A stretch of 64,000 nt of DNA, taken from Sphingomonas crocodyli. GTDB lineage: Bacteria > Pseudomonadota > Alphaproteobacteria > Sphingomonadales > Sphingomonadaceae. Position numbers and translations under genes: made by a program. Location of the stretch: positions 2,666,001 to 2,730,000 of the forward strand of contig NZ_SACN01000001.1 of NCBI RefSeq assembly GCF_004005865.1, written 5' to 3'. Under the pieces are notes generated by a model, which was not told where the DNA came from, searched no databases, and saw nothing but the letters and a program-made list of their open reading frames with translations. Below, in pieces: positions 11,031 through 21,229 of this stretch. Positions within the stretch are counted from its first letter, which is position 1. The number at the start of each line of letters is the position of its first letter.

Positions 11031-11270
11031 TCAGCCCGCGTCGAAGGGCGCCGTTCCCGCAGGCTTGCCGTCGCTGCCCAGGCTGATCTTCTCGATCCGC
11101 GCCTGCGCCGCGCGCAGCCGTTCCTCGCACTGGCGGCGCAGCGCATCGCCCTCGGCATACAGATCGATCGACTCGTTCAGCGGCACCTCGCCCGTCTCCA
11201 GCCGGCGGACGATCGCCTCCAGCCGCTTGAGGGCGTCTTCGAACGAGAGCTCGGGCGTGGTTTCGGTCAT
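11031..11270 (-). CDS. xseB: Exodeoxyribonuclease VII small subunit
   Basis: Small helical subunit that binds the large subunit XseA; the complex degrades single-stranded DNA. The 79 residues show the family core [20 protein letters not shown] followed by [22 protein letters not shown]. Translation is probably coupled to ispA, only a few bases downstream. xseA is not in the window. Confidence 0.95.
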   Translation of the reverse strand: MTETTPELSFEDALKRLEAIVRRLETGEVPLNESIDLYAEGDALRRQCEERLRAAQARIEKISLGSDGKPAGTAPFDAG

Positions 11271-11322
11271 GCGCGGCTATTGGGCTTCATGGGATTAAGG
11301 GTCAAGGCCGTCTCACCCGATC

Positions 11323-11407
11323 CGTCACCCCGGACTTGATCCGGGGTCCCGCTGCCTTTGCAACGGCGGAGAAAGAAGCGGGACCCCGGGTCAAGCCCGG
11401 GGTGACG
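11323..11407. repeat. Palindromic intergenic repeat, family B
   Basis: Long imperfect inverted repeat: CGTCACCCCGGACTTGATCC with a GGGGTCCCGC extension, mirrored by GCGGGACCCCGGGTCAAG and CCGGGGTGACG. It lies between xseB (starts 11270, minus) and the end of trcR (11435, minus), so it may also terminate trcR transcription. I found one copy in the window. Confidence 0.8.
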
Positions 11408-11434
11408 AGCAGAGGGGGCTGGCCCCTCCTCCGC

Positions 11435-12118
11435 TTACTTCTTGAACGGATCCTTGAAGCCCGGCTCACCGAACAGAGCGGCGGCTTCGTCGGTCAGCGT
11501 GGTTTCGGCGACGTTCGCGGCCGCATCGCGCTCGGCGCGGAGCTGTTCGATCAGGGCTTCGCGATCGCCGTCGAGGCGGGTGTCGACCGGGGCCTCGATG
11601 CCGGCGGCCTTGGCGGCCTTGGCGACGAGCGCGTCGAGTTCACGCTGCGAGCAGAGACCCAGGGTCACCGGGTCCTTCGGCGTGATGTTCGCGATGTTCC
11701 AGTGGGTCCGGTCGCGCAGCGCAGCGATGGTGGTGCGCGTGGTGCCGATCAGCTTGGAAATCTGGCCGTCCGAAACTTCGGGATGATTGCGCAGGATCCA
11801 GGCGATGCCGTCGGGCTTGTCCTGACGCTTCGAAACGGGCGTGTAGCGCGGCCCCTTGGTGCGGCGGACCTGTTCAGGGCCCTTCTGCATGACGAGGCGA
11901 TAGTTCGAGTCCTTCTGGCCCTTCTCGATCTCGCTCATCAGCAGTTCGCCCGCGCGGACGGGATCACGGCCGGTCAGCTTGGTCGCGGCGGTATCGTCGG
12001 CGATCGCCTGGACTTCCAGAATGTGGAGCCCACAGAAGGCGGCGATCTGCTCGAAGCTGAGCGCGGTATTGTCGACCAGCCACGATGCGGTGGCATGGGG
12101 CATGAGCGGCTGGGCCAT
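11435..12118 (-). CDS. trcR: DUF1013 cell-cycle transcriptional regulator TrcR
   Basis: Alphaproteobacterial DUF1013 protein; the Caulobacter homologue is named TrcR, a cell-cycle transcriptional regulator. The 227 residues cover the whole family pattern, starting AQPLMPHATASWLVDNTALS and containing two probable helix-turn-helix segments (FEQIAAFCGLHILEVQAIAD near 23-42; DGQISKLIGTTRTTIAALRD near 116-135). A ribosome binding sequence GGAAGAGGA precedes the ATG, and a terminator-like hairpin with a U-rich tail ends only 14 bases before it. Function in this organism is inferred from the family. Confidence 0.88.
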   Translation of the reverse strand: MAQPLMPHATASWLVDNTALSFEQIAAFCGLHILEVQAIADDTAATKLTGRDPVRAGELLMSEIEKGQKDSNYRLVMQKGPEQVRRTKGPRYTPVSKRQDKPDGIAWILRNHPEVSDGQISKLIGTTRTTIAALRDRTHWNIANITPKDPVTLGLCSQRELDALVAKAAKAAGIEAPVDTRLDGDREALIEQLRAERDAAANVAETTLTDEAAALFGEPGFKDPFKK

Positions 12119-12132
12119 GATGGTCCTCTTCC

Positions 12133-12167
12133 AGAAAATAAAAGGGCCGCCCCTTCACGGAGCGGCC
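12133..12167 (-). terminator. Hairpin with U-rich tail between the glycosyltransferase and trcR
   Basis: On the minus strand GGCCGCTCC, loop GTGAA and GGGGCGGCC form a nine-pair stem (one G-U) followed by CTTTTATTTTC. It is a good intrinsic terminator for the upstream glycosyltransferase gene. Because it ends so close to the trcR ATG, it must also lie in, or just upstream of, the trcR leader. Confidence 0.75.
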
Positions 12168-12234
12168 GACGCGTGGCGACCGATGTAATGAAGGCCCGCG
12201 ACTAGGGCAAGTTCTTCGATTTGTTCTTGGCGAG

Positions 12235-13260
12235 TTAAGCCGCTGCCCGCTCCACCGCGCGGATCGGGTGCAGCGCGCCCAGAAACTGTTCGGCGCTGCG
12301 CCGCCAGCCGAAGGTCGCGCCATAAGCCGCCGCCTTCGCGCGATCTTTGGTCAGCGCCGCCGCGACCGCCGCGCCCAGATCGGCGTCGATCGCCGAACTG
12401 TCGGGGTGCAGCACATCGACCGGACCCGGCACGGGGTAGGCCGCGACCGGCGTGCCGCAGGCCAGCGCCTCGATCATCACCAGCCCGAACGTGTCGGTGC
12501 GGCTGGGGAAGACGAACACGTCCGCCCCCGCATAAGCCGAAGCGAGCGCCGCACCCGACAGCGCGCCGAGGAAAACGGCATCCGGAAACTTCTTCTCCAG
12601 CCCCGCCCGCGCCGGCCCGTCCCCGACAACGACCTTGGTGCCCGGCGTATCGAGCGACAGATAGGCTTCGAGATTCTTCTCGATCGCGACGCGGCCGACG
12701 TAGAGCTGGATCGGCCCCTTCATCGCCGCAAAGGCCGGATGCGAAGCAATGTCGGCTCCGAACAGGTTCAGATCGACGCCCCGGCCCCAGCGCGTGCTGT
12801 GCGGCAGGCCACGGCTGCGCAATTCCTGCGCGATCGACGGGGTCGACACCATGATCGCCGACGACGGCGCGTGGAACCAGCGGATATAGGCCCAGAACCA
12901 GTCGGCCGGCATGTGGGTACGCTTCGCCAGATAATCGGGAAACTGGGTGTGATAGGCGGTGGTGAAGGGGATGCCGCGGCTCAGGCAGTAACGCCGCGCG
13001 GCCAGCCCGATCGGCCCTTCAGTGGCGATGTGGATCGCATCCGGATCGATTGCGTCGAGCTTGCGGCCGACCGCGACATGATTGGTCATCGCCAGCCGGA
13101 TTTCGGCATAGCCGGGGCACGGGATCGACCGGAACTGATCGGGGGCGATGACGTGAACCTCATGCCCCATGTCGCGCAGTTCGCGCGAGACCGACTGTAA
13201 CGTGCGGACGACCCCGTTGACCTGCGGGCTCCAGGCGTCGGTGCAGATCGCGATCCGCAT
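12235..13260 (-). CDS. GT4-family glycosyltransferase (MgtA/PimB-like)
   Basis: Retaining GT-B glycosyltransferase of 341 residues, cytoplasmic. The N-terminal acceptor domain starts IAICTDAWSPQVNGVVRTLQ, typical of the 'GDP-mannose-dependent alpha-mannosyltransferase' (MgtA) group. The donor domain has YVGRVAIEKNLEAYL, VVVGDGPARAGLE and the EX7E-like DTFGLVMIEALACGTPV. It directly follows an LpxH-like phosphoesterase gene (11 bases), a pairing that suggests a joint role in glycolipid or envelope lipid synthesis. The donor sugar cannot be decided. Confidence 0.88.
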   Translation of the reverse strand: MRIAICTDAWSPQVNGVVRTLQSVSRELRDMGHEVHVIAPDQFRSIPCPGYAEIRLAMTNHVAVGRKLDAIDPDAIHIATEGPIGLAARRYCLSRGIPFTTAYHTQFPDYLAKRTHMPADWFWAYIRWFHAPSSAIMVSTPSIAQELRSRGLPHSTRWGRGVDLNLFGADIASHPAFAAMKGPIQLYVGRVAIEKNLEAYLSLDTPGTKVVVGDGPARAGLEKKFPDAVFLGALSGAALASAYAGADVFVFPSRTDTFGLVMIEALACGTPVAAYPVPGPVDVLHPDSSAIDADLGAAVAAALTKDRAKAAAYGATFGWRRSAEQFLGALHPIRAVERAAA

Positions 13261-13271
13261 GGCGCCGTCCC

Positions 13272-14138
13272 TCAGGCCGCGACGGCGTGGAGCGGGACCA
13301 CGGCGGCTTCGGCCTCGGCCAGCTTGCGCGCCGCCATCTCGTCAGCCCAGTGGAGGATTTCCATCCGGCCATCGAAATGCTCGACCAAAGCGGTGCAGCC
13401 TTCGACCCAGTCGCCGTCATTATAATAGAGGACATCGCCGAAGGGGCGGATCTCGGCGGTGTGGATGTGGCCGCACACGACCCCGTCCACGCCGCGCGAC
13501 TGCGCTTCGTGCGCAACAGCCTCTTCGTAGCGCGAGATGAACTCGACCGCGTTCTTGACCTTCTGCTTGGCGTGCTTGCTCAGCGACCAGTACGGCAGGC
13601 CCATCTTCTGCCGGATCCAGTTGAGCCCGACGTTCAGCGTCATCAGTGTTTCGTAGGCATAGTCGCCCAGGAAGGCGAGCCAGCGGTGGCACATCACCAC
13701 CGTGTCGAACTCGTCGCCATGCGTCACCATCAGGCGGCGGCCGTCGGCGGTGGTGTGGATCGCCTGGCGGCGGATCTCGATCCCACCGAAGGTCATACCG
13801 GTGAACTGGCGGAACATCTCGTCATGGTTGCCGGGGATGAAGACGACGCGGGTGCCGCGCTTGGCGCGCTTCATCACGCGCCACACGATGTCGTTATGCG
13901 CGGCGGGCCAGTACCAGCTACGGCGCAGGCGCCAGCCGTCAATGATGTCGCCGACCAGATACATCGTCTCGCTGTCGGTCGAATCCAGGAAATCGATCAG
14001 CATGTCGGCATTGCAGCCGCGCGTGCCCAGGTGGATGTCCGAAACCCAGATCGTGCGATAGCGGCGACGCTGCCCCTCGCGCTCCGGAACGGAGGGCTCG
14101 ACGGGCATGTCGGCGGTGATACGGGTGAGCGCGTTCAT
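13272..14138 (-). CDS. LpxH-like metallophosphoesterase
   Basis: Calcineurin-fold binuclear metal phosphoesterase, 288 residues. All five metal motifs are visible in order: SDIHLG, GDIIDGW, GNHDE, THGDEFD and GHIHTAEI. The sequence resembles the UDP-2,3-diacylglucosamine diphosphatase (LpxH) family, but many alphaproteobacteria carry such a second-type protein and use LpxI for lipid A. If the host is a sphingomonad, which is classically free of lipopolysaccharide, the substrate is unlikely to be the lipid A precursor. It forms a pair with the downstream glycosyltransferase. The upstream 189 bases to gst hold divergent regulatory sequence but no gene. Confidence 0.85.
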   Translation of the reverse strand: MNALTRITADMPVEPSVPEREGQRRRYRTIWVSDIHLGTRGCNADMLIDFLDSTDSETMYLVGDIIDGWRLRRSWYWPAAHNDIVWRVMKRAKRGTRVVFIPGNHDEMFRQFTGMTFGGIEIRRQAIHTTADGRRLMVTHGDEFDTVVMCHRWLAFLGDYAYETLMTLNVGLNWIRQKMGLPYWSLSKHAKQKVKNAVEFISRYEEAVAHEAQSRGVDGVVCGHIHTAEIRPFGDVLYYNDGDWVEGCTALVEHFDGRMEILHWADEMAARKLAEAEAAVVPLHAVAA

Positions 14139-14327
14139 CGTCGGCGTCTCCTGCCATCCAGTTGACGCTCCGAGCCTATCGCTGATCCATGTTACAGACC
14201 GGACAAGGCTCGATTGCCGCTTTGTGACAATCCACAGATAAGCTGAGTTTGTGAGGCTGATCCGACAGTTGATTTGGCGCGCTTTTCACGGCCGGTTAGG
14301 TCATCGATCCGAAACAGGGGAACGGCG

Positions 14328-14897
14328 ATGCGCATCTACGGCGATTCGATTTCGGGCAATTGCCTTAAGGTTAAGTGGACCGCCGATCTTCTCGGCCAGC
14401 CCTATGACTGGATCGAGACGAGCGTGCTGACCGCCGAAACGCGGACGCCCGATTATCTGGCGATGAACCCTGCGGGCCAGGTGCCGCTGGTCGTCTTCGC
14501 GGACGGCCGCCCCCTCGCCCAGTCCAACGCGATCATCCTGCATCTCGCGGAAGAATCGGCGCTGATCCCCGCCGATGCTTATGACCGCGCCAAGATGCTC
14601 GAATGGCTGTTCTGGGAACAATATAGCCACGAACCTTATGTGGCGGTCGCGCGCTTCCAAAAGCATTATCTGGGCAAGGACGTCGAACCGCGCATCATGG
14701 ACCGCGGCAAGGGCGCGCTGAAGCTACTCGACGACGAACTGGCGAAGCGCGACTGGCTGGTCGGCGGCGCCCTGACCCTCGCCGACATCGCGCTCGTCGC
14801 CTACACCCGCGTCGCGGAAGAAGGCGGCTTCACGCTGGCGGATTATCCCGCAGTCGTCCGGTGGATCGCGCGGGTGGAGGCAGCGCTCGGCATCTAG
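14328..14897 (+). CDS. Glutathione S-transferase family protein
   Basis: Thioredoxin-fold N-terminal domain (about 1-76) with YGDSISGNCLKVKW at the active-site helix, the cis-Pro segment GQVPLVVF and the SNAIILHLAE glutathione-binding motif. A helical C-terminal domain contains LTLADIALVAYTRV. ATG 14328 gives a 189-residue protein of normal length. The gene ends tail-to-tail with the quinone reductase, overlapping by four bases. The catalytic residue is probably the Ser in DSISGN; substrate unknown. Confidence 0.9.
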   Translation: MRIYGDSISGNCLKVKWTADLLGQPYDWIETSVLTAETRTPDYLAMNPAGQVPLVVFADGRPLAQSNAIILHLAEESALIPADAYDRAKMLEWLFWEQYSHEPYVAVARFQKHYLGKDVEPRIMDRGKGALKLLDDELAKRDWLVGGALTLADIALVAYTRVAEEGGFTLADYPAVVRWIARVEAALGI

Positions 14898-15892
14898 CCG
14901 ATCGTCAGCACCACCTTACCCACATGGTCCTCGTCCATCCGCCGATGCGCGTCGGCGGCCTGGGCGAGCGGGAGGGTCATGTCGATCACGGGCCGGATCT
15001 CGCCCGTTTCGACCAGCGGCCAGACATGCTTGGCGATCTCGTCTGCCACCGCCGCCTTGAAGGCGTTGTCGCGCGGGCGAAGGGTGGAGCCGGTCAGGAC
15101 CAGTCGCTTGCCCATGATCTTCCAGATCGGGATTTCGGCCTTCGATCCGCCCATGATCGCGATCGAGACGTGGCGTCCTTCGTCGGCAAGGCAATCGAGG
15201 TTGCGGGGCAGATAATCGCCGCCGATCATGTCGAGCACCGCGGTCACGCCGCGCTTGCCCGTGATCCGCTTCACCTCCTCGACATAATCTTGCGTGCGAT
15301 AGTTGATCGCATGCGCCGCGCCGAGTTCGATCGCCTTCGCGCATTTCTCGTCCGATCCGGCGGTCACGATCACCTCGACGTCGAACGCCTTGCCCAGCGC
15401 GATCGCCATCGTGCCGATACCGCTGGTGCCGCCGTGGACGAGCAGGCTGTCGCCATCGGCGATATAGGCGCGCTCGAACACGTTGCTCCACACGGTGAAC
15501 AACGTCTCGGGAATCGCCGCCGCCTCGACCATCGAAAGCCCCTCGGGCACCGACAGGCACAGGGCAGCCTCCGCCACCGCATATTCGGCATAGCCCCCGC
15601 CCGCGATCAGCGCGCAGACCGGCTGGCCGAGCATTTCGGGCATCACGTCCGGCCCCACGCGCACCACCGTTCCCGCCACCTCGAGTCCGGGGATGGAGGG
15701 TGCGCCCGGCGGCGGCGGATAGGCGCCTTTCCGCTGCATCACGTCGGGGCGATTCACTCCCGCCGCCGCGACTCGGATCAGCAGCTGGCCGGGCCCCGGC
15801 ACGGGCACGTCGCGCTCGACGGGGACGAGAACCTCGGGTCCGCCCGCCTCCGCAGGGTCGATAGCCAGCATCTTCGCGGGAATCTGGGCCAT
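14894..15892 (-). CDS. NAD(P)H quinone oxidoreductase (zinc-free MDR, PIG3-like)
   Basis: Medium-chain dehydrogenase/reductase without the catalytic zinc, of the NADPH:quinone reductase/TP53I3 group; 332 residues. It has the GroES-like N-terminal domain with AAGVNRPDVMQRKGAYPPPP, then the nucleotide fold LLVHGGTSGIGTMAIALGKA and NYRTQDYVEEVKRIT. ATG 15892 gives the normal N-terminus; the open frame upstream is antisense to DUF1192. It probably reduces quinones or quinone-like electrophiles with NADPH. Divergent from the DUF1192 gene with 72 bases between the starts. Confidence 0.9.
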   Translation of the reverse strand: MAQIPAKMLAIDPAEAGGPEVLVPVERDVPVPGPGQLLIRVAAAGVNRPDVMQRKGAYPPPPGAPSIPGLEVAGTVVRVGPDVMPEMLGQPVCALIAGGGYAEYAVAEAALCLSVPEGLSMVEAAAIPETLFTVWSNVFERAYIADGDSLLVHGGTSGIGTMAIALGKAFDVEVIVTAGSDEKCAKAIELGAAHAINYRTQDYVEEVKRITGKRGVTAVLDMIGGDYLPRNLDCLADEGRHVSIAIMGGSKAEIPIWKIMGKRLVLTGSTLRPRDNAFKAAVADEIAKHVWPLVETGEIRPVIDMTLPLAQAADAHRRMDEDHVGKVVLTIG

Positions 15893-15964
15893 ATTGGCCT
15901 TTCGAATGAGACGAACCGAAGCGGGTTTATTGACAAGGGTGCCGCTTGGGTCAACGCTGTGCAT

Positions 15965-16162
15965 ATGGAGTCTGACGAGAGCCTTTCCCGCCTGAACGCC
16001 GATCCGGCAGCGGGCCTCGCGCGTCAGGATATCGATCGCCTTTCGGTCGACGAACTCCATGCCCGCATCGCGCTGCTCGAAGCCGAGATCATACGCTGCC
16101 GTGCGAAGATCGACGCTTCGGTTAACCATCGCGCAACCGCAGACGCTCTATTCAAACGATGA
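15965..16162 (+). CDS. DUF1192 family small protein
   Basis: A 65-residue protein matching the alphaproteobacterial DUF1192 pattern: IDRLSVDELHARIALLEAEI followed by IRCRAKIDAS. It is short, charged and predicted helical or coiled coil, without signal peptide. ATG 15965 has no Shine-Dalgarno sequence; a TTGACA with a weak -10 (15930-15958) places transcription close to the ATG. It precedes clpA by 145 bases on the same strand. Function unknown; the family is encoded near clp or housekeeping genes in this group. Confidence 0.8.
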   Translation: MESDESLSRLNADPAAGLARQDIDRLSVDELHARIALLEAEIIRCRAKIDASVNHRATADALFKR

Positions 16163-16230
16163 GCGGGGTCCAGCCGGAGAGCGGAAGACGCATCGATCTC
16201 CGGCCGACGGGCCACGAACGGTACCAGTCC

Positions 16231-16260
16231 TTGCCAACAGGGCACCGGGACCCAAGATAT
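16231..16260 (+). promoter_or_regulatory. Possible clpA promoter
   Basis: TTGCCA (16231-16236), an 18-base spacer and AGATAT (16255-16260) lie 48 bases before the clpA ATG. The preceding leader also holds a 7-base inverted repeat (CCGGAGA at 16174-16180 and TCTCCGG at 16197-16203). Weak sigma70-like match; no RpoH consensus was recognised. Confidence 0.3.
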
Positions 16261-16307
16261 ACGTTGTCGGCGGGGGGGAACCCTCTGCCGAGAGGAGTAT
16301 CGATAAT

Positions 16308-18617
<2,310 letters not shown>

Positions 18618-18639
18618 CTTCGTAGCCTTCTAACGAAAG

Positions 18640-18670
18640 GGCCCGCTTCCGAAAGGAGGCGGGCCTTTTT
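18640..18670 (+). terminator. Intrinsic terminator of clpA
   Basis: Stem GGCCCGCTTCC, tetraloop GAAA, and GGAGGCGGGCC (11 pairs with one G-U), followed immediately by TTTTT. It begins 22 bases after the clpA stop. Confidence 0.92.
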
Positions 18671-18677
18671 CTTGCCC

Positions 18678-18764
18678 ACTCGTCATTGCGAGGAGCCGAA
18701 GGCGACGTGGCAATCCACTCCAAACTGCGGACTGGATTGCTTCGCTACGCTCGCAATGACGAGT
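18678..18764. repeat. Palindromic intergenic repeat, family A copy 2
   Basis: Ends ACTCGTCATTGCGAG and CTCGCAATGACGAGT, inner arms GGCAATCCA / TGGATTGCTTCG. It sits between the clpA terminator and the end of the VOC gene. Confidence 0.9.
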
Positions 18765-18776
18765 GGGGAGAGAGCG

Positions 18777-19301
18777 TCAGCCCGCCGTAATCTCCACCAC
18801 CGGATTGCTCCCGTCCCACGCCTTCGCCGCCGCGATCCCGGCGTCGGCCATTTCGCGCATCCCCTGCCCTATGATGAACTCGGCGAGCAGCCCCGGCTCG
18901 CTGTCCGACGCGAGATAGGCGACGCGGGTGGCGGGGTTGGAGGCTTCGAAGACGACCCGCAAGCCATTGCCGCTCGCCTTCGCCACGGCGGCATCGAGAT
19001 CGTCGACGATATGCGCGGTGTGGTGGATGCCGAGCAGGCGCTTGCCGTCCGCATCGCGATAGGGCGACGGCGTGTCGTTGGTCGCGTCGATCAGCTCGAT
19101 CTGGACATTGCCCTGATAGGACAGGCCGACGTCGATCGTGACTGTGCCCGCCTGCCCCTTATAGACGCCGTCGAGCGGCACGTTGCGGAACACGGTCCAC
19201 GGCCCAACGCCGAAACGATCGATCCAGAATTGGATCGACGCATCGAGATTTTCGACCAGATATCCGATCTGATCGATCTGCCCAAAGCCCTGCGGCGACA
19301 T
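18777..19301 (-). CDS. VOC (glyoxalase/dioxygenase) superfamily protein
   Basis: A 174-residue vicinal-oxygen-chelate fold protein with two betaalphabetabetabeta modules: QIGYLVENLDASIQFWIDRF at the start and GIHHTAHIVDDLDAAVAKA in the second half. Candidate metal ligands are the His in HHTAH and acidic residues in VQIELI and LLAEFII. It resembles glyoxalase_4-type VOC proteins related to methylmalonyl-CoA epimerase; the reaction is unknown. A 12-pair hairpin at 19308-19340 includes its ribosome binding sequence GGGAG. It lies downstream of the siderophore-uptake operon on the same strand. Confidence 0.85.
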   Translation of the reverse strand: MSPQGFGQIDQIGYLVENLDASIQFWIDRFGVGPWTVFRNVPLDGVYKGQAGTVTIDVGLSYQGNVQIELIDATNDTPSPYRDADGKRLLGIHHTAHIVDDLDAAVAKASGNGLRVVFEASNPATRVAYLASDSEPGLLAEFIIGQGMREMADAGIAAAKAWDGSNPVVEITAG

Positions 19302-19307
19302 CGCAAA

Positions 19308-19340
19308 CTCCCGCTATGATTTTGGTCTTCATAGCGGGAG
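19308..19340 (-). promoter_or_regulatory. Perfect hairpin covering the VOC gene ribosome binding site
   Basis: CTCCCGCTATGA and TCATAGCGGGAG are perfect reverse complements around a nine-base loop. On the minus strand the second arm ends in GGGAG, six bases before the VOC ATG, so the folded RNA would hide the Shine-Dalgarno sequence. The hairpin starts just after the PepSY gene stop and may also limit read-through from that operon; no U-run follows it. Confidence 0.7.
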
Positions 19341-19349
19341 TCGATCGGG

Positions 19350-20660
19350 TCAGTTCGCGGCAAGTGCCTCTTTCCGAGCGGGCAGAGCCACGCGGCGGTG
19401 CGCGCGCAGGATCGATCCCAGCACGACCAGTGCGAAGCCGATCCAGAAGATCGCGATAAACGGGGCATCGTTGCCGGCCGTCATGCGCGCCGCGAAGGTT
19501 GCGACCAGCGCGACAGGCGCGCCCCACACCACGCCATCCCATGCGGCGCGCAGACGCGGTTCGTTCATGCCCCGGCGGCGGCGCTTGCCCAGCCAGATAT
19601 AGGTGCCGGTCGCGCTGATCGCCGACAGGCCCAGCCCGAAGGCCAGATAGGCGATCTTGACCGGCGTGCCCCCGAAGGTGCCGAAGTGGAGCTTGTAGGT
19701 CGAGGATGCCGCCTGCTGCCCCAACGCGCCCTCATCCATGCCCGCCGCACCTTCGAAGCGCCCCTGCGCATCGTAATTATAATATTCGCCGAAGATCAGC
19801 CGGCGGCGCGGCTCGCCCATCAGCTGGACATGCTGCCCCACCGTCTTCGGATCGTGGATGATAACGAAGGTGGCCGGAATATCGGGGTATCGGCGCGCCA
19901 GATCGTCGAAGGCCGCGACCACGTCGGCAATCGGCGCCGGCTTCTTGTCGGGCTTGGCTTCCTCACCGAAGATCGGTTCGTACACCTTCTCGGTCTTGCC
20001 GCCATAGCTGGCGGTCGCGATCGCATAGGCGGTGACGGTGCCCAGCGCGATGACGGTGCCGGTCAGCGCGACCGCGATCGTGAACGGCAAGGTCCACACG
20101 CTCAGCCGGTTGTGCCAGTCGGCCAACCCGATCCCGCCCGTGTCGCGGGCACGCAGGCGAAAGGCGTCGCGGAAGATACGCGGCAGCGCCACCACGCCCG
20201 ACAGCGACAATGCGAGCATCATCACGCCCAGAATGCCGACGATCGTCATCCCGATCAGGCCGGGAATGTTGAGCGTATAGTGAAGCGCGAAGAGGAAGTC
20301 GGACCACTTCTTCTCCTCCGCCATCGCGATCGATCCGTCCGAATTGATGTGCTGGCTCTGCGTATCGGTGGAGACGGTCGCGCGCGGCATATCGACCGTG
20401 GGCAGGCGGACGAACAGGTGGGTCGTGTTCGGCTTGCCCTTCTCGCTCGCCAGCACGGTTTCGATCCCGCGTTGCACGGCCTCAGGGCTGATGCGCGTCA
20501 TTTCCGGCGCGCCGGGCTGCTCGATCCGCTGGAGATCGGTGTAGAAGGCTAGCACCGCCCCCGTCACCGAGACGAGATAGAGCATCGCGCCCGCCAGCAG
20601 GCCGATGGCGGCATGGACCGAGAGCGCGCGTTTGACCGTGCCGGGTTCGATCGCCTTCAC
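19350..20660 (-). CDS. PepSY-associated transmembrane protein (ferric-siderophore reductase-like)
   Basis: Inner-membrane protein of about 436 residues of the PepSY_TM family. Hydrophobic segments are AAIGLLAGAMLYLVSVTGAVLAF near the N-terminus, a pair in the middle, and two at the C-terminus, separated by a periplasmic PepSY-like region. Family members in siderophore operons (FpvG, FoxB-like) are thought to reduce or release iron from ferric siderophores. GTG 20660 overlaps the TGA of the preceding membrane gene (GTGA), which sets the start; the long frame upstream is a shadow. Third gene of the TonB-receptor operon. Confidence 0.85.
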   Translation of the reverse strand: MKAIEPGTVKRALSVHAAIGLLAGAMLYLVSVTGAVLAFYTDLQRIEQPGAPEMTRISPEAVQRGIETVLASEKGKPNTTHLFVRLPTVDMPRATVSTDTQSQHINSDGSIAMAEEKKWSDFLFALHYTLNIPGLIGMTIVGILGVMMLALSLSGVVALPRIFRDAFRLRARDTGGIGLADWHNRLSVWTLPFTIAVALTGTVIALGTVTAYAIATASYGGKTEKVYEPIFGEEAKPDKKPAPIADVVAAFDDLARRYPDIPATFVIIHDPKTVGQHVQLMGEPRRRLIFGEYYNYDAQGRFEGAAGMDEGALGQQAASSTYKLHFGTFGGTPVKIAYLAFGLGLSAISATGTYIWLGKRRRRGMNEPRLRAAWDGVVWGAPVALVATFAARMTAGNDAPFIAIFWIGFALVVLGSILRAHRRVALPARKEALAAN

Positions 20661-21229
20661 AGGGCACCTCCCTGAATCGCGGCAGGCAGTGCGCTGACAA
20701 GGCCGATCGCCACCAGCGCCAATTGCCGCCGCCGCCCCGCCATCATCATAAAAAAGGCGAGGAAGGTCCAGGCGAGCGGCATCACGAACAGGCCGATGAC
20801 ATTGGCATCGGCCTCCCCTGCCCCGGCTAGCGCCGCGATCCAGCGCGCGCAGATAGCGAAGCCGGCGGCGGCGAACATGCCCAGCCCGATGACGATCAGG
20901 AAGGTCAGGATACGCCGCCCGAGGCCGAGCGGTTCGCCGGCTTCGGGCAGCATCTTCACCCGGCGATTGGACGCCTTCGCCTTGCTGGGGGGCGAGGTCC
21001 AGGCGGCCTGCGCCATGATCGCGATCGCCACGATCATGCCGACGAGCACCTCGACCGAAACACCCCACATGCCCGCCGATGTCCAGCCGAGCGCGATCGC
21101 CAACGCCCACAGGCTCCAACCGATCGCGTTGAACATCCGCGACCGCTTCGGCAGCGACCAGGCGTAGCGCAGCAGCGCCACACCCCCGATCGCCGCCGCC
21201 GCGCCCGCGTAGAGAAGCGAGTCAGCCAT
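20657..21229 (-). CDS. Small membrane protein of the siderophore-uptake operon
   Basis: A 190-residue polytopic protein with about six hydrophobic helices: LLYAGAAAAIGGVALL, the WALAIALGW region, VEVLVGMIVAIAIMAQAA, ILTFLIVIGLGMFAAAGFAI, LFVMPLAWTFLAFFMM and LALVAIGLVSALP. Its ATG overlaps the TonB-receptor stop (TAATG), and its end overlaps the PepSY gene, so the three are coupled. In other proteobacteria this slot is filled by small DUF3325/DUF3649 proteins; this one could be a fused or analogous version, which I cannot confirm. Confidence 0.8.
   Translation of the reverse strand: MADSLLYAGAAAAIGGVALLRYAWSLPKRSRMFNAIGWSLWALAIALGWTSAGMWGVSVEVLVGMIVAIAIMAQAAWTSPPSKAKASNRRVKMLPEAGEPLGLGRRILTFLIVIGLGMFAAAGFAICARWIAALAGAGEADANVIGLFVMPLAWTFLAFFMMMAGRRRQLALVAIGLVSALPAAIQGGAL

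Noticed and set aside
14139..14327. Small RNA or riboswitch between the phosphoesterase and gst
   Set aside because: No stable conserved structure or known aptamer motif could be recognised; it appears to be a divergent promoter region only.
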